Of a DNA stretch of 64,000 bases, positions 7,565 through 16,631 are shown piece after piece. A program made the position numbers and the translations under genes. This DNA is from Pseudomonadota bacterium. GTDB taxonomy: Bacteria > Pseudomonadota > Alphaproteobacteria > Dongiales > Dongiaceae. The stretch's first letter is position 1. Each line of letters starts with the position of its first letter. The DNA is taken from positions 95,132 to 159,131 of the forward strand of contig JACPDN010000015.1 in NCBI GenBank assembly GCA_016183985.1, given 5' to 3'. The notes below the pieces were generated by a model. It saw only the letters and a program-made list of their open reading frames with translations, was not told where the DNA came from and ran no database searches.

Positions 7565-8869
7565 TCAGAGCGATTGCTTGGTGTAGTCGGTGTCGTTCTC
7601 GTACTGGCCGTCCTCGATCGAGGTCTTATGGACGACATTGAGCTTGTTGCCCTCGACCTTCGAGATGAATTGGTGGCCGTAGCATTGATGCCGCTTGCCG
7701 TCGAAGAGCTTGTCGCCCTGCGGATGCTCGTTGCCAGCGGCAAAGCTGGTGAGCGCTTCCGTCGCTTCGATGAGCTTGGCTTTGTCGGCAGGGCCCTGAT
7801 AGCCGCTCGCCTCAATCGCCTGCTTGATGACGTAAAGCGTCTCCCAGCAGCCGAACATGTGGGAGAAGGTCGAGATATCTTTGGCATCCGCCGTGCTGGC
7901 GCCGTTGCCATCGACGCCGACATGTTCGCGGTAGAACTTGTCCTCCGCCGATTGATTGGCGCCGGCATAGCGCGGGAAGGCTTCCCAGAAATAGGTGCCG
8001 TCAAGGAATTCGAGTCCCGGACTGGCGAGGTCGACAGCTTCCAGCGAATCGATGAAGCCAAAGATCTGCGGCCGTTGCGACCCGAAATGCTCACCCATCT
8101 CCTTGACGAAGGTAAGGACGCCCGGCCCAACCATCACGTGATAGATGACCTCGGTCTCAGCCGGGATCTGCGGAAAGTATTTTGTATACGACGTCTCGGT
8201 GGGTGGGATCGGCAGCAAGGCTGCGATGCTGCCGCCCTGCTTCTCGATCGCCGCGGTGAAGAAATCGCGATGGTCATGGCCGAAGGCGTAATCGGGGAAG
8301 ATCATCGTGACCTTCTTCCCAAGATTGCCGGCGATCCAGGGCGCCATTGAGCTCACCTGCGAACGAACGTCGGTGATGCCGGGCTGGAAGACATAGCGAT
8401 TGAGGGCGCCGGAGGCGACGTGATAACCCTCTGAGACCACGAAATAGGGCATTTTCAGCTCACCCGCACGCGGCGCCGAGCCGATGACGACATGCGAGAA
8501 GAGCGTTCCGAAAACCAGATCGACCTTGTGCTGGCTGGCGAATTTCTCCACCACTTCGGCGCCACGCTTGGGATCGGTCCCATCGTCTTCGGTCACGATC
8601 TCAACCTGCCGGCCGGCGATGCCGCCGGCAGCGTTGATCAACTTCACCGCCGCCTGGGTCGTGCGGTCGTACCAGCGGCCATAAGCGGCGCCGATGCCGG
8701 TCGAATGCAATTGGAAGCCGAGCTTCAGCGGCTCGCTGGTCTGCGCCTGGGCATAACGCACATAGCCGGGGGCGAGCCCCAGGGCACTTGCGGCGCCGAT
8801 GGTCTTGATCGCGGAACGTCGGGTGATGAGACTCTTCTTTGCGCCGGAACGCGGCGTCTTCTGATTCAT
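7565..8869 (-). CDS. ABC transporter substrate-binding protein (LivK/HAAT type), Tat-like signal
   Basis: A 434-residue periplasmic binding protein of the type-1 (Leu/Ile/Val, amide or aromatic acid) family. The N-terminus has a twin-arginine-like signal, TRRSAIKTIGAASALG (residues 16-31), with probable cleavage after AQAQ near 43. The mature part opens KLGFQLHSTGIGAAYG and includes FASQHKVDLVFGTLFSHV. ATG at 8869 has GGGAG upstream; the frame runs on to 8965 but without a signal peptide. It heads the operon with livHMGF and the CPT-like gene. Since a candidate operator in its promoter matches one in front of the nicotinate hydroxylase genes, it may bind nicotinate or a related ring compound; that is inference. 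Confidence 0.85.
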   Translation of the reverse strand: MNQKTPRSGAKKSLITRRSAIKTIGAASALGLAPGYVRYAQAQTSEPLKLGFQLHSTGIGAAYGRWYDRTTQAAVKLINAAGGIAGRQVEIVTEDDGTDPKRGAEVVEKFASQHKVDLVFGTLFSHVVIGSAPRAGELKMPYFVVSEGYHVASGALNRYVFQPGITDVRSQVSSMAPWIAGNLGKKVTMIFPDYAFGHDHRDFFTAAIEKQGGSIAALLPIPPTETSYTKYFPQIPAETEVIYHVMVGPGVLTFVKEMGEHFGSQRPQIFGFIDSLEAVDLASPGLEFLDGTYFWEAFPRYAGANQSAEDKFYREHVGVDGNGASTADAKDISTFSHMFGCWETLYVIKQAIEASGYQGPADKAKLIEATEALTSFAAGNEHPQGDKLFDGKRHQCYGHQFISKVEGNKLNVVHKTSIEDGQYENDTDYTKQSL

Positions 8870-8941
8870 CGCACTACTCCCTGTCGTGAGTGATACCCAG
8901 AATCGATAAGCCGTAGAGATTGTGCCGGTCTTATGGCGACC

Positions 8942-8993
8942 GTTTGCACACAAATGATGCCGCAACTAGAACACGACAGCCGGCAAAACTCAA
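8942..8993 (-). promoter_or_regulatory. Predicted promoter and operator of the Liv-type importer operon
   Basis: On the minus strand a weak sigma-70-like pair is visible: TTGAGT at 8988-8993 and TCTAGT at 8965-8970, 17 bp apart. Nine bases further on lies ATTTGTGTGCAAAC (8942-8955), an imperfect palindrome. On the plus strand it reads TTTGCACACAAATGA, differing at one base in 15 from the site at 10536-10550. The operator position just after the -10 box suggests repression. Confidence 0.5.
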
Positions 8994-9003
8994 TATGCGA
9001 GGC

Positions 9004-10425
9004 TCAGCCAATATTGGGCGCCGCCAGCAGCCAAAGCCCGAACAACGTATAGAGCACCATCAAGGCGGCAAGCGGCACTTGTGCCAGCGCTGCCCGCGTG
9101 CCACTGCCGGCCATACGCGCATTCAGCAGATGCGCCACGGCCACGGCAACGATGTGACCGATGACCACGGCGCCCGCCTGCAGCGTCCAAATGACCGCGA
9201 CTGCTGAATAATTGTTGAGCAGCGAGGCGCTGACGAAATTGGCCGGGAGGTCGAGCGGGTTCCAGCCCTGCGCCAGCGGATCGCCATAGATCTCGACCAC
9301 ATATTGCAGTTCGAGAATCAGTGATGTGAGGTAATGAGCGAAGTGATAGGCGAGCGTGATCGGAATGATGCTGATGACAAGCGTGCCGGCAGCATCCTTC
9401 AGCCGCCATGAGCCGCTGACAATGCGCCCCAGCAGGATGCTCGCCGCATAGGCAGCGACGATTGCCAGCCATAAACCGAAGAGGCCGACGCTGTTGCCCG
9501 TCACCACGGCACTGCGCCCCGGAAATTCCAGCGGATTGATGCCGATCCATTCCAGCCAGCGGAAGGTCCGGCTGAGGCCGTCAAATGAAACAGAGCCAAG
9601 CGTCATCAGCAGGAAGGCTGTGCCGCTGAGGCTGAGCGCCTCCAATTGGAAGAGCCGCGCGCCGGGAAATACCAGAAAAATCTGCCGCCGCGCCGGATCG
9701 TTCGGTATGGGCCGCGGATCGACTGGCGAGAGGTGAGCAAGCAGCCGCAGGAAGATGGTGAAGGGATCACCACGCGCCAGCCACGCCCTTTCGCCAAAAA
9801 GAACCATGCCGGCCATAGCAACAGTGAAATAAGCGAGCACAAAATGGGCGAGCCGGGCCGGATCGTCCGGGGCGAGGTCAATCAGTTCCAGCCAGGCAAA
9901 ACCCCCGAAAAGAACGATGGCCGGGGTGCAGCCAAGCCATGCAGGATAGGCAAGGAGCGGCTCCGTCGCGCCGATGAAGCGCCGCAGCGCCCGCGCCGGA
10001 GCAATCGCCGGATTGAGAAAATGCCAGAGATCGCCGCAGATCGCCTGGACGAAGACGAAGCTGCCCCACCACACGGCCCAAATCGTCACCGGTAGCGGAT
10101 TGGCGCGCGGATCGCGGCTGCCGAACAGCCCTGCCAGGATCAACGCGGCCAGGAAAATGAACGTAACGGTGCTGACGGCTGTCTGCGAAGGCCGGCGCAC
10201 AGTGCCGAGAAAGCAGCCTTTCGACCACAGGTGCTGCAGATGGGCCGGCGGCCACAGGAAGACCAGGGCAAAGGAAACCAGCACGGCCGATGCCCCGCCC
10301 AGCACGAAATAGCCCGTCGGCAGCAGCAGGACGAGTCCGCTTTCACCCGTATGCGCCATGGCAGGCCAGGCGAGGGTAAGGCCGATCGCTGCTATCAGCA
10401 CGGCGGGGTATTTGGCTCGAATCAT
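9004..10425 (-). CDS. Conserved multi-pass membrane protein of unknown function
   Basis: A 473-residue protein with a cleavable-looking signal (MIRAKYPAVLIAAIGLTLAW then PAMA-HTGES) followed by roughly eleven to twelve hydrophobic segments. ATG at 10425 is chosen because it gives this signal; the frame extends to a TTG at 10479. Conserved-looking features are WAVWWGSFVFVQAICGDLWH near residue 120 and a histidine pair in AYHFAHYL near residue 353, possibly metal or heme ligands. It resembles membrane proteins often annotated as fenitrothion hydrolase-like, a label I would not trust for function. It is divergent from the nicotinate hydroxylase genes and shares their 190-bp promoter region, so a pathway link such as transport or electron transfer is possible. 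Confidence 0.6.
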   Translation of the reverse strand: MIRAKYPAVLIAAIGLTLAWPAMAHTGESGLVLLLPTGYFVLGGASAVLVSFALVFLWPPAHLQHLWSKGCFLGTVRRPSQTAVSTVTFIFLAALILAGLFGSRDPRANPLPVTIWAVWWGSFVFVQAICGDLWHFLNPAIAPARALRRFIGATEPLLAYPAWLGCTPAIVLFGGFAWLELIDLAPDDPARLAHFVLAYFTVAMAGMVLFGERAWLARGDPFTIFLRLLAHLSPVDPRPIPNDPARRQIFLVFPGARLFQLEALSLSGTAFLLMTLGSVSFDGLSRTFRWLEWIGINPLEFPGRSAVVTGNSVGLFGLWLAIVAAYAASILLGRIVSGSWRLKDAAGTLVISIIPITLAYHFAHYLTSLILELQYVVEIYGDPLAQGWNPLDLPANFVSASLLNNYSAVAVIWTLQAGAVVIGHIVAVAVAHLLNARMAGSGTRAALAQVPLAALMVLYTLFGLWLLAAPNIG

Positions 10426-10504
10426 ATGAGGATCCGTAAAAAGGGCGCCATTCTTCAGGTGATTCTCGGATAGGCGCAATCCTCATCTCGCGCTGCGAAG
10501 CCCC

Positions 10505-10548
10505 TTGACGCTTGGCCTCGTCAGCGGGACAATCATTTGCATACAAAT
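10505..10548 (+). promoter_or_regulatory. Promoter and candidate operator of the nicotinate hydroxylase operon
   Basis: TTGACG at 10505-10510 and GACAAT at 10528-10533, 17 bp apart, form a good sigma-70-type promoter. Immediately downstream, over the expected transcription start, lies ATTTGCATACAAAT (10535-10548), an imperfect palindrome shared with the Liv operon promoter. This placement also argues against translation starting at the in-frame ATG at 10547. Confidence 0.65.
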
Positions 10549-10615
10549 GAATTCGCCAGCCGGCGGTGCTCTCGGCCCCGCTGTGCAGTGCCGTATTGGG
10601 AGCTATCGCGTCGCC

Positions 10616-11464
10616 ATGTTTTTGCAGCCGGCATCGCTCAGTGCGGCCATCGACATGCTCTCGCAGCATCAGGGTCGGATACTCGCCGGCGGGACGGATT
10701 TCTTCCCGGCCTTGGGAGCCCTCAGCGAAACGCGGCCGATCATCGACATCTCCCGCGTGCCGGAGCTTTGCGCGATCGGCATGGAGGCGGATCTGGTACG
10801 GCTCGGCGCCGGGGCTACCTGGAGCGAGATCGTAGCCGCGCCCCTACCCACCGGCTTCGATGCTTTGAAAGCTGCCGCACGGGAGATCGGCTCCATCCAG
10901 ATCCAGAATCGCGGCACGATCGGCGGCAACCTCTGCAATGCCTCGCCCGCCGCCGACAGCGTTCCGCCACTCCTCGCCCTCGAGGCGCGGGTCGAGATCG
11001 CCTCCCCGTCTCATCGGCGCGAGCTGGCCCTTGGCGAATTCATCCTCGGTAACCGTCGCACGGCACTTGAGCCCGGTGAAATCCTGACGGCGGTGCTGAT
11101 TCCGCGGCGGCAGGCAGAGCGTTTCACCAGCCACTTCGTCAAGCTGGGCGCACGGCGCTATCTCGTGATTTCGATCGCCATGATCGCCGTCGCACTCGAA
11201 CGTGCGCCTGACGGGGCGATTGCCAAGACGCATATCGCCGTCGGTTCCTGCTCGGCCGTGGCGCAGCGCCTGCCGGGGATCGAAAAGGCTTTGCTCGGCG
11301 CCCGGTCAGTTACGGACGTCGCAGGGGCCGTGACGCCCGGCAGGCTCACATCGCTGACGCCGATCGATGATGTGCGCGCGACAGCCGATTATCGGCGCGA
11401 TGCCGCGGCGACACTGATCCGCCGCGCGGTACAGGATTGCTTCGTCAAGAGTGGCGAGGCTTGA
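10616..11464 (+). CDS. Molybdenum hydroxylase FAD-binding subunit (CoxM/XdhB family), probable nicotinate dehydrogenase
   Basis: A 282-residue FAD-binding subunit of the xanthine dehydrogenase/CO dehydrogenase family. It begins MFLQPASLSAAIDML, has the flavin loop GRILAGGTDFFPALG near residues 20-34 and the second flavin motif IGGNLCNASPAAD near 100-113. A C-terminal CO_deh_flav_C-type domain follows. ATG at 10616 fits family length and lies downstream of the predicted transcription start; GGGAG at 10598-10602 is the nearest ribosome-binding site, with a rather long spacing. The subunit passes electrons from the Fe-S clusters of the next protein to an acceptor. The downstream genes suggest nicotinate as substrate of the complex. 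Confidence 0.85.
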   Translation: MFLQPASLSAAIDMLSQHQGRILAGGTDFFPALGALSETRPIIDISRVPELCAIGMEADLVRLGAGATWSEIVAAPLPTGFDALKAAAREIGSIQIQNRGTIGGNLCNASPAADSVPPLLALEARVEIASPSHRRELALGEFILGNRRTALEPGEILTAVLIPRRQAERFTSHFVKLGARRYLVISIAMIAVALERAPDGAIAKTHIAVGSCSAVAQRLPGIEKALLGARSVTDVAGAVTPGRLTSLTPIDDVRATADYRRDAAATLIRRAVQDCFVKSGEA

Positions 11465-11467
11465 GCG

Positions 11468-14215
11468 ATGCAAGATAGCGCTGCCATCCCCTTCACCCTC
11501 AATGGCCAGAAGATCGCGGTCGCCGCGCCGGCCGAGCGGCGCCTCAGCAATGTGCTGCGTGACGATCTCGGCCTCTCCGGCACCAAGGTCGGATGCGACG
11601 CAGGCGATTGCGGTGCCTGCACGGTATTGCTCGACGGCGAGGCAGTCTGTTCCTGCCTGATGGCGGTGGGCCAGGTCAGCGGCCGTGCGCTGACCACCAT
11701 CGAGGGCCTGCCGGGCAAAACACCCATTGCCGAAAGGTTGCAGCAATCCTTCCTGAATCACGGCGCCGCGCAATGCGGTATCTGCACGCCGGGCATGCTG
11801 GTGGCTGCAACGGCATTGCTTGCGGAGAACCCCAACCCCAGTGAAAAGGCCGTCAAGGACGCGCTAGGCGGCGTTCTGTGCCGCTGCACCGGATATCGCA
11901 AGATCATCGCCGCGGTGCTGGATGCCGGCAGCCGCCGTGACTCAGCGAGCCTTCCGGGTGCAGGTCGCGCCGTTGGCGCCCGCATCAACCGGTTGGACGG
12001 GCAGCGCAAGGTTGATGGCACGGATATCTTCGGCGCCGACGGACACGAGGCGAACGCGCTGCTGCTACGCGCGATTCGTTCCCCTTACCATCACGCGCGC
12101 TTCGCTTTAGGCAATCTCGATGCCTACATCCGCACGCATCCCGGCATCCATCGCATCTTCACGGCGACCGATGTACCGGGCGAGAATTGCTTTGGCGTGA
12201 TCGGGCCCTTTGCCGACCAACCGGTTTTCGCGGTCAATGCGACACGTTTCAAAGGTGAAACCATCGCCGCGGTCGTCGGCGATCCGAAAGTCATTGAAGC
12301 GCTCGATTTGCGCCAATTTCCGGTGACTTGGGAAGAATTGCCGGCGGTCCTGTCGCTTGATGCAGCATTGGCCGATGGGGCACCCCAGCTCCACAATGCC
12401 CGTGACGGCAATGTGCTGGTGCGTGGCTGGGTCAAGCGCGGTGAAGTTGAGGCGGCACTTGCCGGCTCTGATGCCGTGGTCGAAGGCATCTTCGAAACCG
12501 GCTTCGTCGAACACGCCTATATCGAGCCGGAAGCCGGCATCGCACGGCGCGTCGGCGACCGCATGGAGGTACAGGCCTGCACGCAAGCTCCCTATATGGA
12601 CCGCGACGACGTTGCAAAAGTGCTGGGCCTGAAGCCGGAGGACGTGCGCATCATCCCAACGGCGGTCGGCGGTGGCTTCGGCTCGAAGCTCGATCTTTCG
12701 GTACAGCCCTTTATCGCCGTGGCTGCCTGGCATCTGAAGCGTCCCGTGCGCATGGTCTATACCCGCCCGGAATCCATTGCGACGACGACCAAGCGCCATC
12801 CCGGCCGCATGCAAGTCAAGATCGGTGCCAGCAAGGACGGTCATTTGACCGCGATCGATTTCGCGGGTGATTTCAACACCGGCGCCTATGCCTCCTGGGG
12901 ACCGACCGTCGCCAACCGGGTGCCGGTCCACGCCTCCGGCCCCTATTACGTGCCACATTACCGGGCACAGGCGCGCGCCATACATACACATGCCGTGCCG
13001 GCCGGCGCCTTCCGCGGCTTCGGTGTGCCACAGGCCACGATCGCGCAGGAACAACTCTACGATATGCTGGCGGAGAAGCTCGGCATCGATAAGCTCGACT
13101 TCCGCCTTATCAATGCGCTGAGGCCGGATCAGCCGACGGTGACAGGCCAGATCCTCGGTGCCGGCACCGGCATTCGCGCCTGCTTCGAGGCTCTGAAGCC
13201 GCATTGGGACCGCGCCCATCGCGATGCGGCCGCGGCCAATGCGACGTCGTCGCTTATGCGCCGCGGCGTCGGTGTCGCCGGCATGTGGTATGGCTGCGGC
13301 AATACTTCGCTACCCAACCCGTCGACGATCCGGCTGGGGCTGAAACCTGACGGACGTCTGGCGCTTCACCAGGGTGCCGTCGATATCGGGCAAGGGTCGA
13401 ATACCGTCATCACGCAACTTTGCGCCGATGCCTTGGGGGCGCCAATCGACTGCTTCGATCTTCTCTCCGCTGACACGGATATCACGCCGGATTGCGGCAA
13501 GACCTCCGCCTCACGCCAGACCTTCGTCACCGGCAAGGCAGCGACCCTTGCCGGCGAGGCGCTGCGCCGGCAGATCCTGCGCCTCGCCAATGCCGGCGCC
13601 GATGCGCAACTGAAATTCCAGGGCGGCCGCGTGGCTGTCGAGGATCGCGGGATCGCGCATCCGATCGATCTAGACACCTTACCCCAGGACGCGCGCGGCT
13701 ATGTGCTGAGCGCTGAAGAGACCTTCGACCCGCCGACCAGCCCGCTGGATGAGAACGGTCAGGGCGTTCCCTATGCGCTTTATGGCTTTGGTGCGCATCT
13801 GGTGGAACTCGCAGTCGATACCGAGCTCGGCACCGTCGAGCTCATCAAGATTACGACGGCCCATGATGTCGGGCGCGCCGTCAATCCGACGCTGATCGAA
13901 GGGCAGATCGAGGGCGGTGTGGCACAGGGCATCGGTCTTGCGCTGATGGAAGAATTTCATCCCGGCAAGGGCGAGAATCTTCACGATTATCTCATCCCGA
14001 CCATCGGCGACGTGCCGCCGGTGGAATCGATCCTCATCGAGGATGTCTCGCCTGTCGGCCCCTTCGGCGCCAAAGGTATCGGCGAACAGGCGCTCATCCC
14101 GACAGCGCCTGCGATCCTCAACGCCATCGCCGATGCGACCGGTGTGCGCATCACGCGCGTCCCAGCGACGCCCGACCGTATCCGCGCCGCCATCAAGGAG
14201 GCCGCCGTCCGATGA
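11468..14215 (+). CDS. Fused 2Fe-2S and molybdopterin-binding subunit of a molybdenum hydroxylase (probable nicotinate dehydrogenase)
   Basis: This 915-residue protein joins two usually separate subunits. Residues 1-155 are a CoxS-type Fe-S module: C43, C48, C51 and C63 bind the plant-type [2Fe-2S] cluster, and C103, C106, C138 and C140 (QCGICTPGM, CRCTGY) the second. From about residue 165 the molybdopterin-cytosine-dinucleotide module begins (GARINRLDGQRKVDGTDIFG). It contains GGGFGSKLDLSVQPFIAVAA, AGAFRGFGVPQA and the active-site glutamate E873 in GAKGIGEQ. The enzyme would hydroxylate an N-heteroaromatic ring with water, here probably nicotinate to 6-hydroxynicotinate. No cytochrome c domain is present, unlike pseudomonad NicB. 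The gene overlaps the next by 4 nt. Substrate is inferred from context. Confidence 0.85.
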   Translation: MQDSAAIPFTLNGQKIAVAAPAERRLSNVLRDDLGLSGTKVGCDAGDCGACTVLLDGEAVCSCLMAVGQVSGRALTTIEGLPGKTPIAERLQQSFLNHGAAQCGICTPGMLVAATALLAENPNPSEKAVKDALGGVLCRCTGYRKIIAAVLDAGSRRDSASLPGAGRAVGARINRLDGQRKVDGTDIFGADGHEANALLLRAIRSPYHHARFALGNLDAYIRTHPGIHRIFTATDVPGENCFGVIGPFADQPVFAVNATRFKGETIAAVVGDPKVIEALDLRQFPVTWEELPAVLSLDAALADGAPQLHNARDGNVLVRGWVKRGEVEAALAGSDAVVEGIFETGFVEHAYIEPEAGIARRVGDRMEVQACTQAPYMDRDDVAKVLGLKPEDVRIIPTAVGGGFGSKLDLSVQPFIAVAAWHLKRPVRMVYTRPESIATTTKRHPGRMQVKIGASKDGHLTAIDFAGDFNTGAYASWGPTVANRVPVHASGPYYVPHYRAQARAIHTHAVPAGAFRGFGVPQATIAQEQLYDMLAEKLGIDKLDFRLINALRPDQPTVTGQILGAGTGIRACFEALKPHWDRAHRDAAAANATSSLMRRGVGVAGMWYGCGNTSLPNPSTIRLGLKPDGRLALHQGAVDIGQGSNTVITQLCADALGAPIDCFDLLSADTDITPDCGKTSASRQTFVTGKAATLAGEALRRQILRLANAGADAQLKFQGGRVAVEDRGIAHPIDLDTLPQDARGYVLSAEETFDPPTSPLDENGQGVPYALYGFGAHLVELAVDTELGTVELIKITTAHDVGRAVNPTLIEGQIEGGVAQGIGLALMEEFHPGKGENLHDYLIPTIGDVPPVESILIEDVSPVGPFGAKGIGEQALIPTAPAILNAIADATGVRITRVPATPDRIRAAIKEAAVR

Positions 14216-15732
14216 GCGAAACCCAGCAAGCCTCCGCCGTCGACAGTACGGTCGGGCCAAAGATCGTCGACGGCAAGATCCGCTGCGACGCCTGTCCCGT
14301 GCTTTGCTATATCCGCGATGGCGCTACGGGTGCCTGCGATCGCTACGCCAACAAGGGCGGCGAACTGATCCGCATCGATCCGCATATCCTGCTGAGCCAG
14401 GCGTTGGCCGACGGCCAGGCCGTGGTGCCCTTCGGTGGCCAGATGTCGGAATGGGATGGCGATATCCTCCATGCCGGCGGCACGTTTGTCACCGCCATCG
14501 GCGCTGGCACGACCTATCCCGATTACAAGCCCGCCCCCTTCATCGTCGCAGCGGAAGTCGACGGCGTCGATATGGTGACCGTGGTGACCGAGGGCATCTT
14601 CAGCTATTGCGGCGTGAAGATCAAAATCGACACCGACCGGTTTTTAGGCGCGGAGCAATCGATCGTGCGCGCCCAGGGCGAAGCGGTCGGCCATGTGACC
14701 ACCGGCGAATACGGCTCGCAGATGCTCTCATTGGGCGGCGTACATCATCTGACCGGCGGTTCGAAGAAGGAAGGCCGCATCACCTGCGACACGCTCCTTG
14801 CCCTCTGCAATAAGCAAGCCGTCGAGCTCGCCATCGAGGGCGGTGCCACCGTGGTCGTCGAAGCCGGCAAGGCGCCCATCGTCAATCAAATGCCTGAAGA
14901 GCGCATGCGTGTCGGATGCGGCTCCGCCACCATCGGCATGTTCGCCAAGCAATGGCAGGGCAAGGTCGACGAGGTGGTGGTGGTCGATGACCATATCACT
15001 GGCGTGCTGTCCGAACATCAGGCCGGCAAGCTCCTTGGCATTCCCGATACCGGCATCAAGATGCGCGGCCGCCGCTCGACGCCCGGCCGTTACTTCCAGG
15101 TGGCTGAACCCGGTACCGGCTGGGGTGGCACCGATATCTCCGATCCACTTTCCATCCTGCAGCCTTTCGATCCGAAGGTGGCGAAGCCCGGCCTCACCAT
15201 GCTGATGGTGAGCACGACCGGTGAGCATGCGGGCTATTACGTGCTCGACGACAATCTGCAGCCCGTCGAGCAGGAGCTGCCCAAACCGCTCCAGGATTCG
15301 GTCGCCCGCATCAAGGAGAATTGCGAACCCGCTCTTTCGACCGTGCTCTTCATGGGCGGCGCCGGCGGCTCGCTTCGTGCCGGCGTCACCGAGAATCCCG
15401 TGCGCCTGACGCAATCGGTAAAGCGCGCCCTCACCTATGTGACCTGCGGCGGGGCGCCTGCCTATATCTGGCCGGGCGGTGGCATCACGCTGATGGTCGA
15501 CGTCACTTTGCTGCCGCAGAACGCTTTCGGCTATGTGCCGACGCCGGCTTTGGTGGCGCCGATCGAATTCACCATGCGGCTTGAAGATTACGCGGCCCTC
15601 GGCGGCCATATGGATTTCGTGCAACGCATCGACACTTTGCCTCGCGACGGCTTCAAGCGGCAGCGGGTGACGCAGAATGCCGAGGCGCCTTGGCCACTCA
15701 CCTTCCACAGCCGGGCAGACAAGGCGTCATGA
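14212..15732 (+). CDS. 6-hydroxynicotinate reductase-like iron-sulfur protein
   Basis: A 506-residue protein whose N-terminus carries four cysteines, C25-x2-C28-x3-C32-x9-C42, in RCDACPVLCYI and GACDRY; this suggests a [4Fe-4S] cluster. The rest is a conserved globular region with no membrane segment, including GGVHHLTGGSKKEGRITCDT and FMGGAGGSLRAGVTENPVRL. I recognise it as the family of 6-hydroxynicotinate reductase, which in Eubacterium barkeri uses reduced ferredoxin to make 1,4,5,6-tetrahydro-6-oxonicotinate. The enamidase gene 2.5 kb downstream acts on exactly that product, which supports the call. Start overlaps the hydroxylase stop (ATGA). No ferredoxin gene is visible nearby, so its electron donor must be encoded elsewhere. 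Confidence 0.8.
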   Translation: MSETQQASAVDSTVGPKIVDGKIRCDACPVLCYIRDGATGACDRYANKGGELIRIDPHILLSQALADGQAVVPFGGQMSEWDGDILHAGGTFVTAIGAGTTYPDYKPAPFIVAAEVDGVDMVTVVTEGIFSYCGVKIKIDTDRFLGAEQSIVRAQGEAVGHVTTGEYGSQMLSLGGVHHLTGGSKKEGRITCDTLLALCNKQAVELAIEGGATVVVEAGKAPIVNQMPEERMRVGCGSATIGMFAKQWQGKVDEVVVVDDHITGVLSEHQAGKLLGIPDTGIKMRGRRSTPGRYFQVAEPGTGWGGTDISDPLSILQPFDPKVAKPGLTMLMVSTTGEHAGYYVLDDNLQPVEQELPKPLQDSVARIKENCEPALSTVLFMGGAGGSLRAGVTENPVRLTQSVKRALTYVTCGGAPAYIWPGGGITLMVDVTLLPQNAFGYVPTPALVAPIEFTMRLEDYAALGGHMDFVQRIDTLPRDGFKRQRVTQNAEAPWPLTFHSRADKAS

Positions 15733-16631
15733 GCAGCCGGCAACAAGCGAAGTTCCTGCCCGATGGGCGCCGCCTGCACCTGCAGGACGGCCCCATCGAC
15801 CTCATCATCGAGGCGCAAGGATCCGATGCTGCCGTCACCGCCGCCTATGATGCTGCCTGCGACCGCTTTACCTCGCTGCTAGACGAACTCTGCGTCGAGC
15901 TGCCGTTGTTGCGCCGACCCATGACGCCCGAGAGTGCCGCGCCCCAAGGCCCCGTCGCCCGCCGCATGGCGGAGGTGGCGCGAGTCTATGCTGACCGGCA
16001 TTTCGTCACACCGATGGTAGCCGTAGCCGGCGCGGGCGCCGAGGCCATCCTGGCTGCGATGACTGCTGCCTCTCCGCTCACCCGCGCCTATGTCAATAAT
16101 GGCGGCGATATCGCCCTGCATCTCACCCCGGGTACGAGCTTCGAGATCGGCATGGTCGACCGGCCGGATCATCCGCGCCTCTTCGGCAAGCTCAAGGTGA
16201 GCGCTGACGACGATGTGCGCGGTGTTGCCACCAGCGGTCGCCATGGCCGCAGCTTTTCGCTCGGCATCGCAGATGCAGTGACGGTGCTGGCCACCGATGC
16301 GCCGACTGCCGATGCTGCCGCCACCATGATTGCCAATGCTGTCGATCTGCCGGATCATCCGCGCATCATCCGGGTTCCCGCAGACTCGCTGCAACCCGAC
16401 AGCGATCTCGGGGCACGTCTCGTGACCCGTTCGGTGGGCCAGCTCACATCGCATGAAGTTGCACGCGCGCTCACGCGCGGCGTTCGCTTTGCCGAACAAC
16501 TGCTGGACGTGTGCGCTATCCAGGCCGCCGCTCTCCATCTTGCCGGCGAAACCCGGCTTGTTCTCAAACACCCCCACCTGATGAGCCTCATCGGCCGACA
16601 GAAGGAAATGAAAATCCATGCCGCAGGTTGA
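15729..16631 (+). CDS. UPF0280 family protein (ApbE-like)
   Basis: A 300-residue soluble protein starting MSSRQQAKFLPDGRRLHLQDGPIDLII. The middle holds YVNNGGDIALHLTPGTSFEIG and RGVATSGRHGRSFSLGIADAVTVLA, reminiscent of the ADVTVLA-type and NxGGD motifs of ApbE flavin transferases. UPF0280 proteins are distant ApbE relatives without an established activity. The start overlaps the reductase stop (ATGA at 15729-15732), and this pairing suggests a role in assembling or flavinylating the reductase; that is inference. It overlaps the following DUF1185 gene by 14 nt. Confidence 0.8.
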   Translation: MSSRQQAKFLPDGRRLHLQDGPIDLIIEAQGSDAAVTAAYDAACDRFTSLLDELCVELPLLRRPMTPESAAPQGPVARRMAEVARVYADRHFVTPMVAVAGAGAEAILAAMTAASPLTRAYVNNGGDIALHLTPGTSFEIGMVDRPDHPRLFGKLKVSADDDVRGVATSGRHGRSFSLGIADAVTVLATDAPTADAAATMIANAVDLPDHPRIIRVPADSLQPDSDLGARLVTRSVGQLTSHEVARALTRGVRFAEQLLDVCAIQAAALHLAGETRLVLKHPHLMSLIGRQKEMKIHAAG

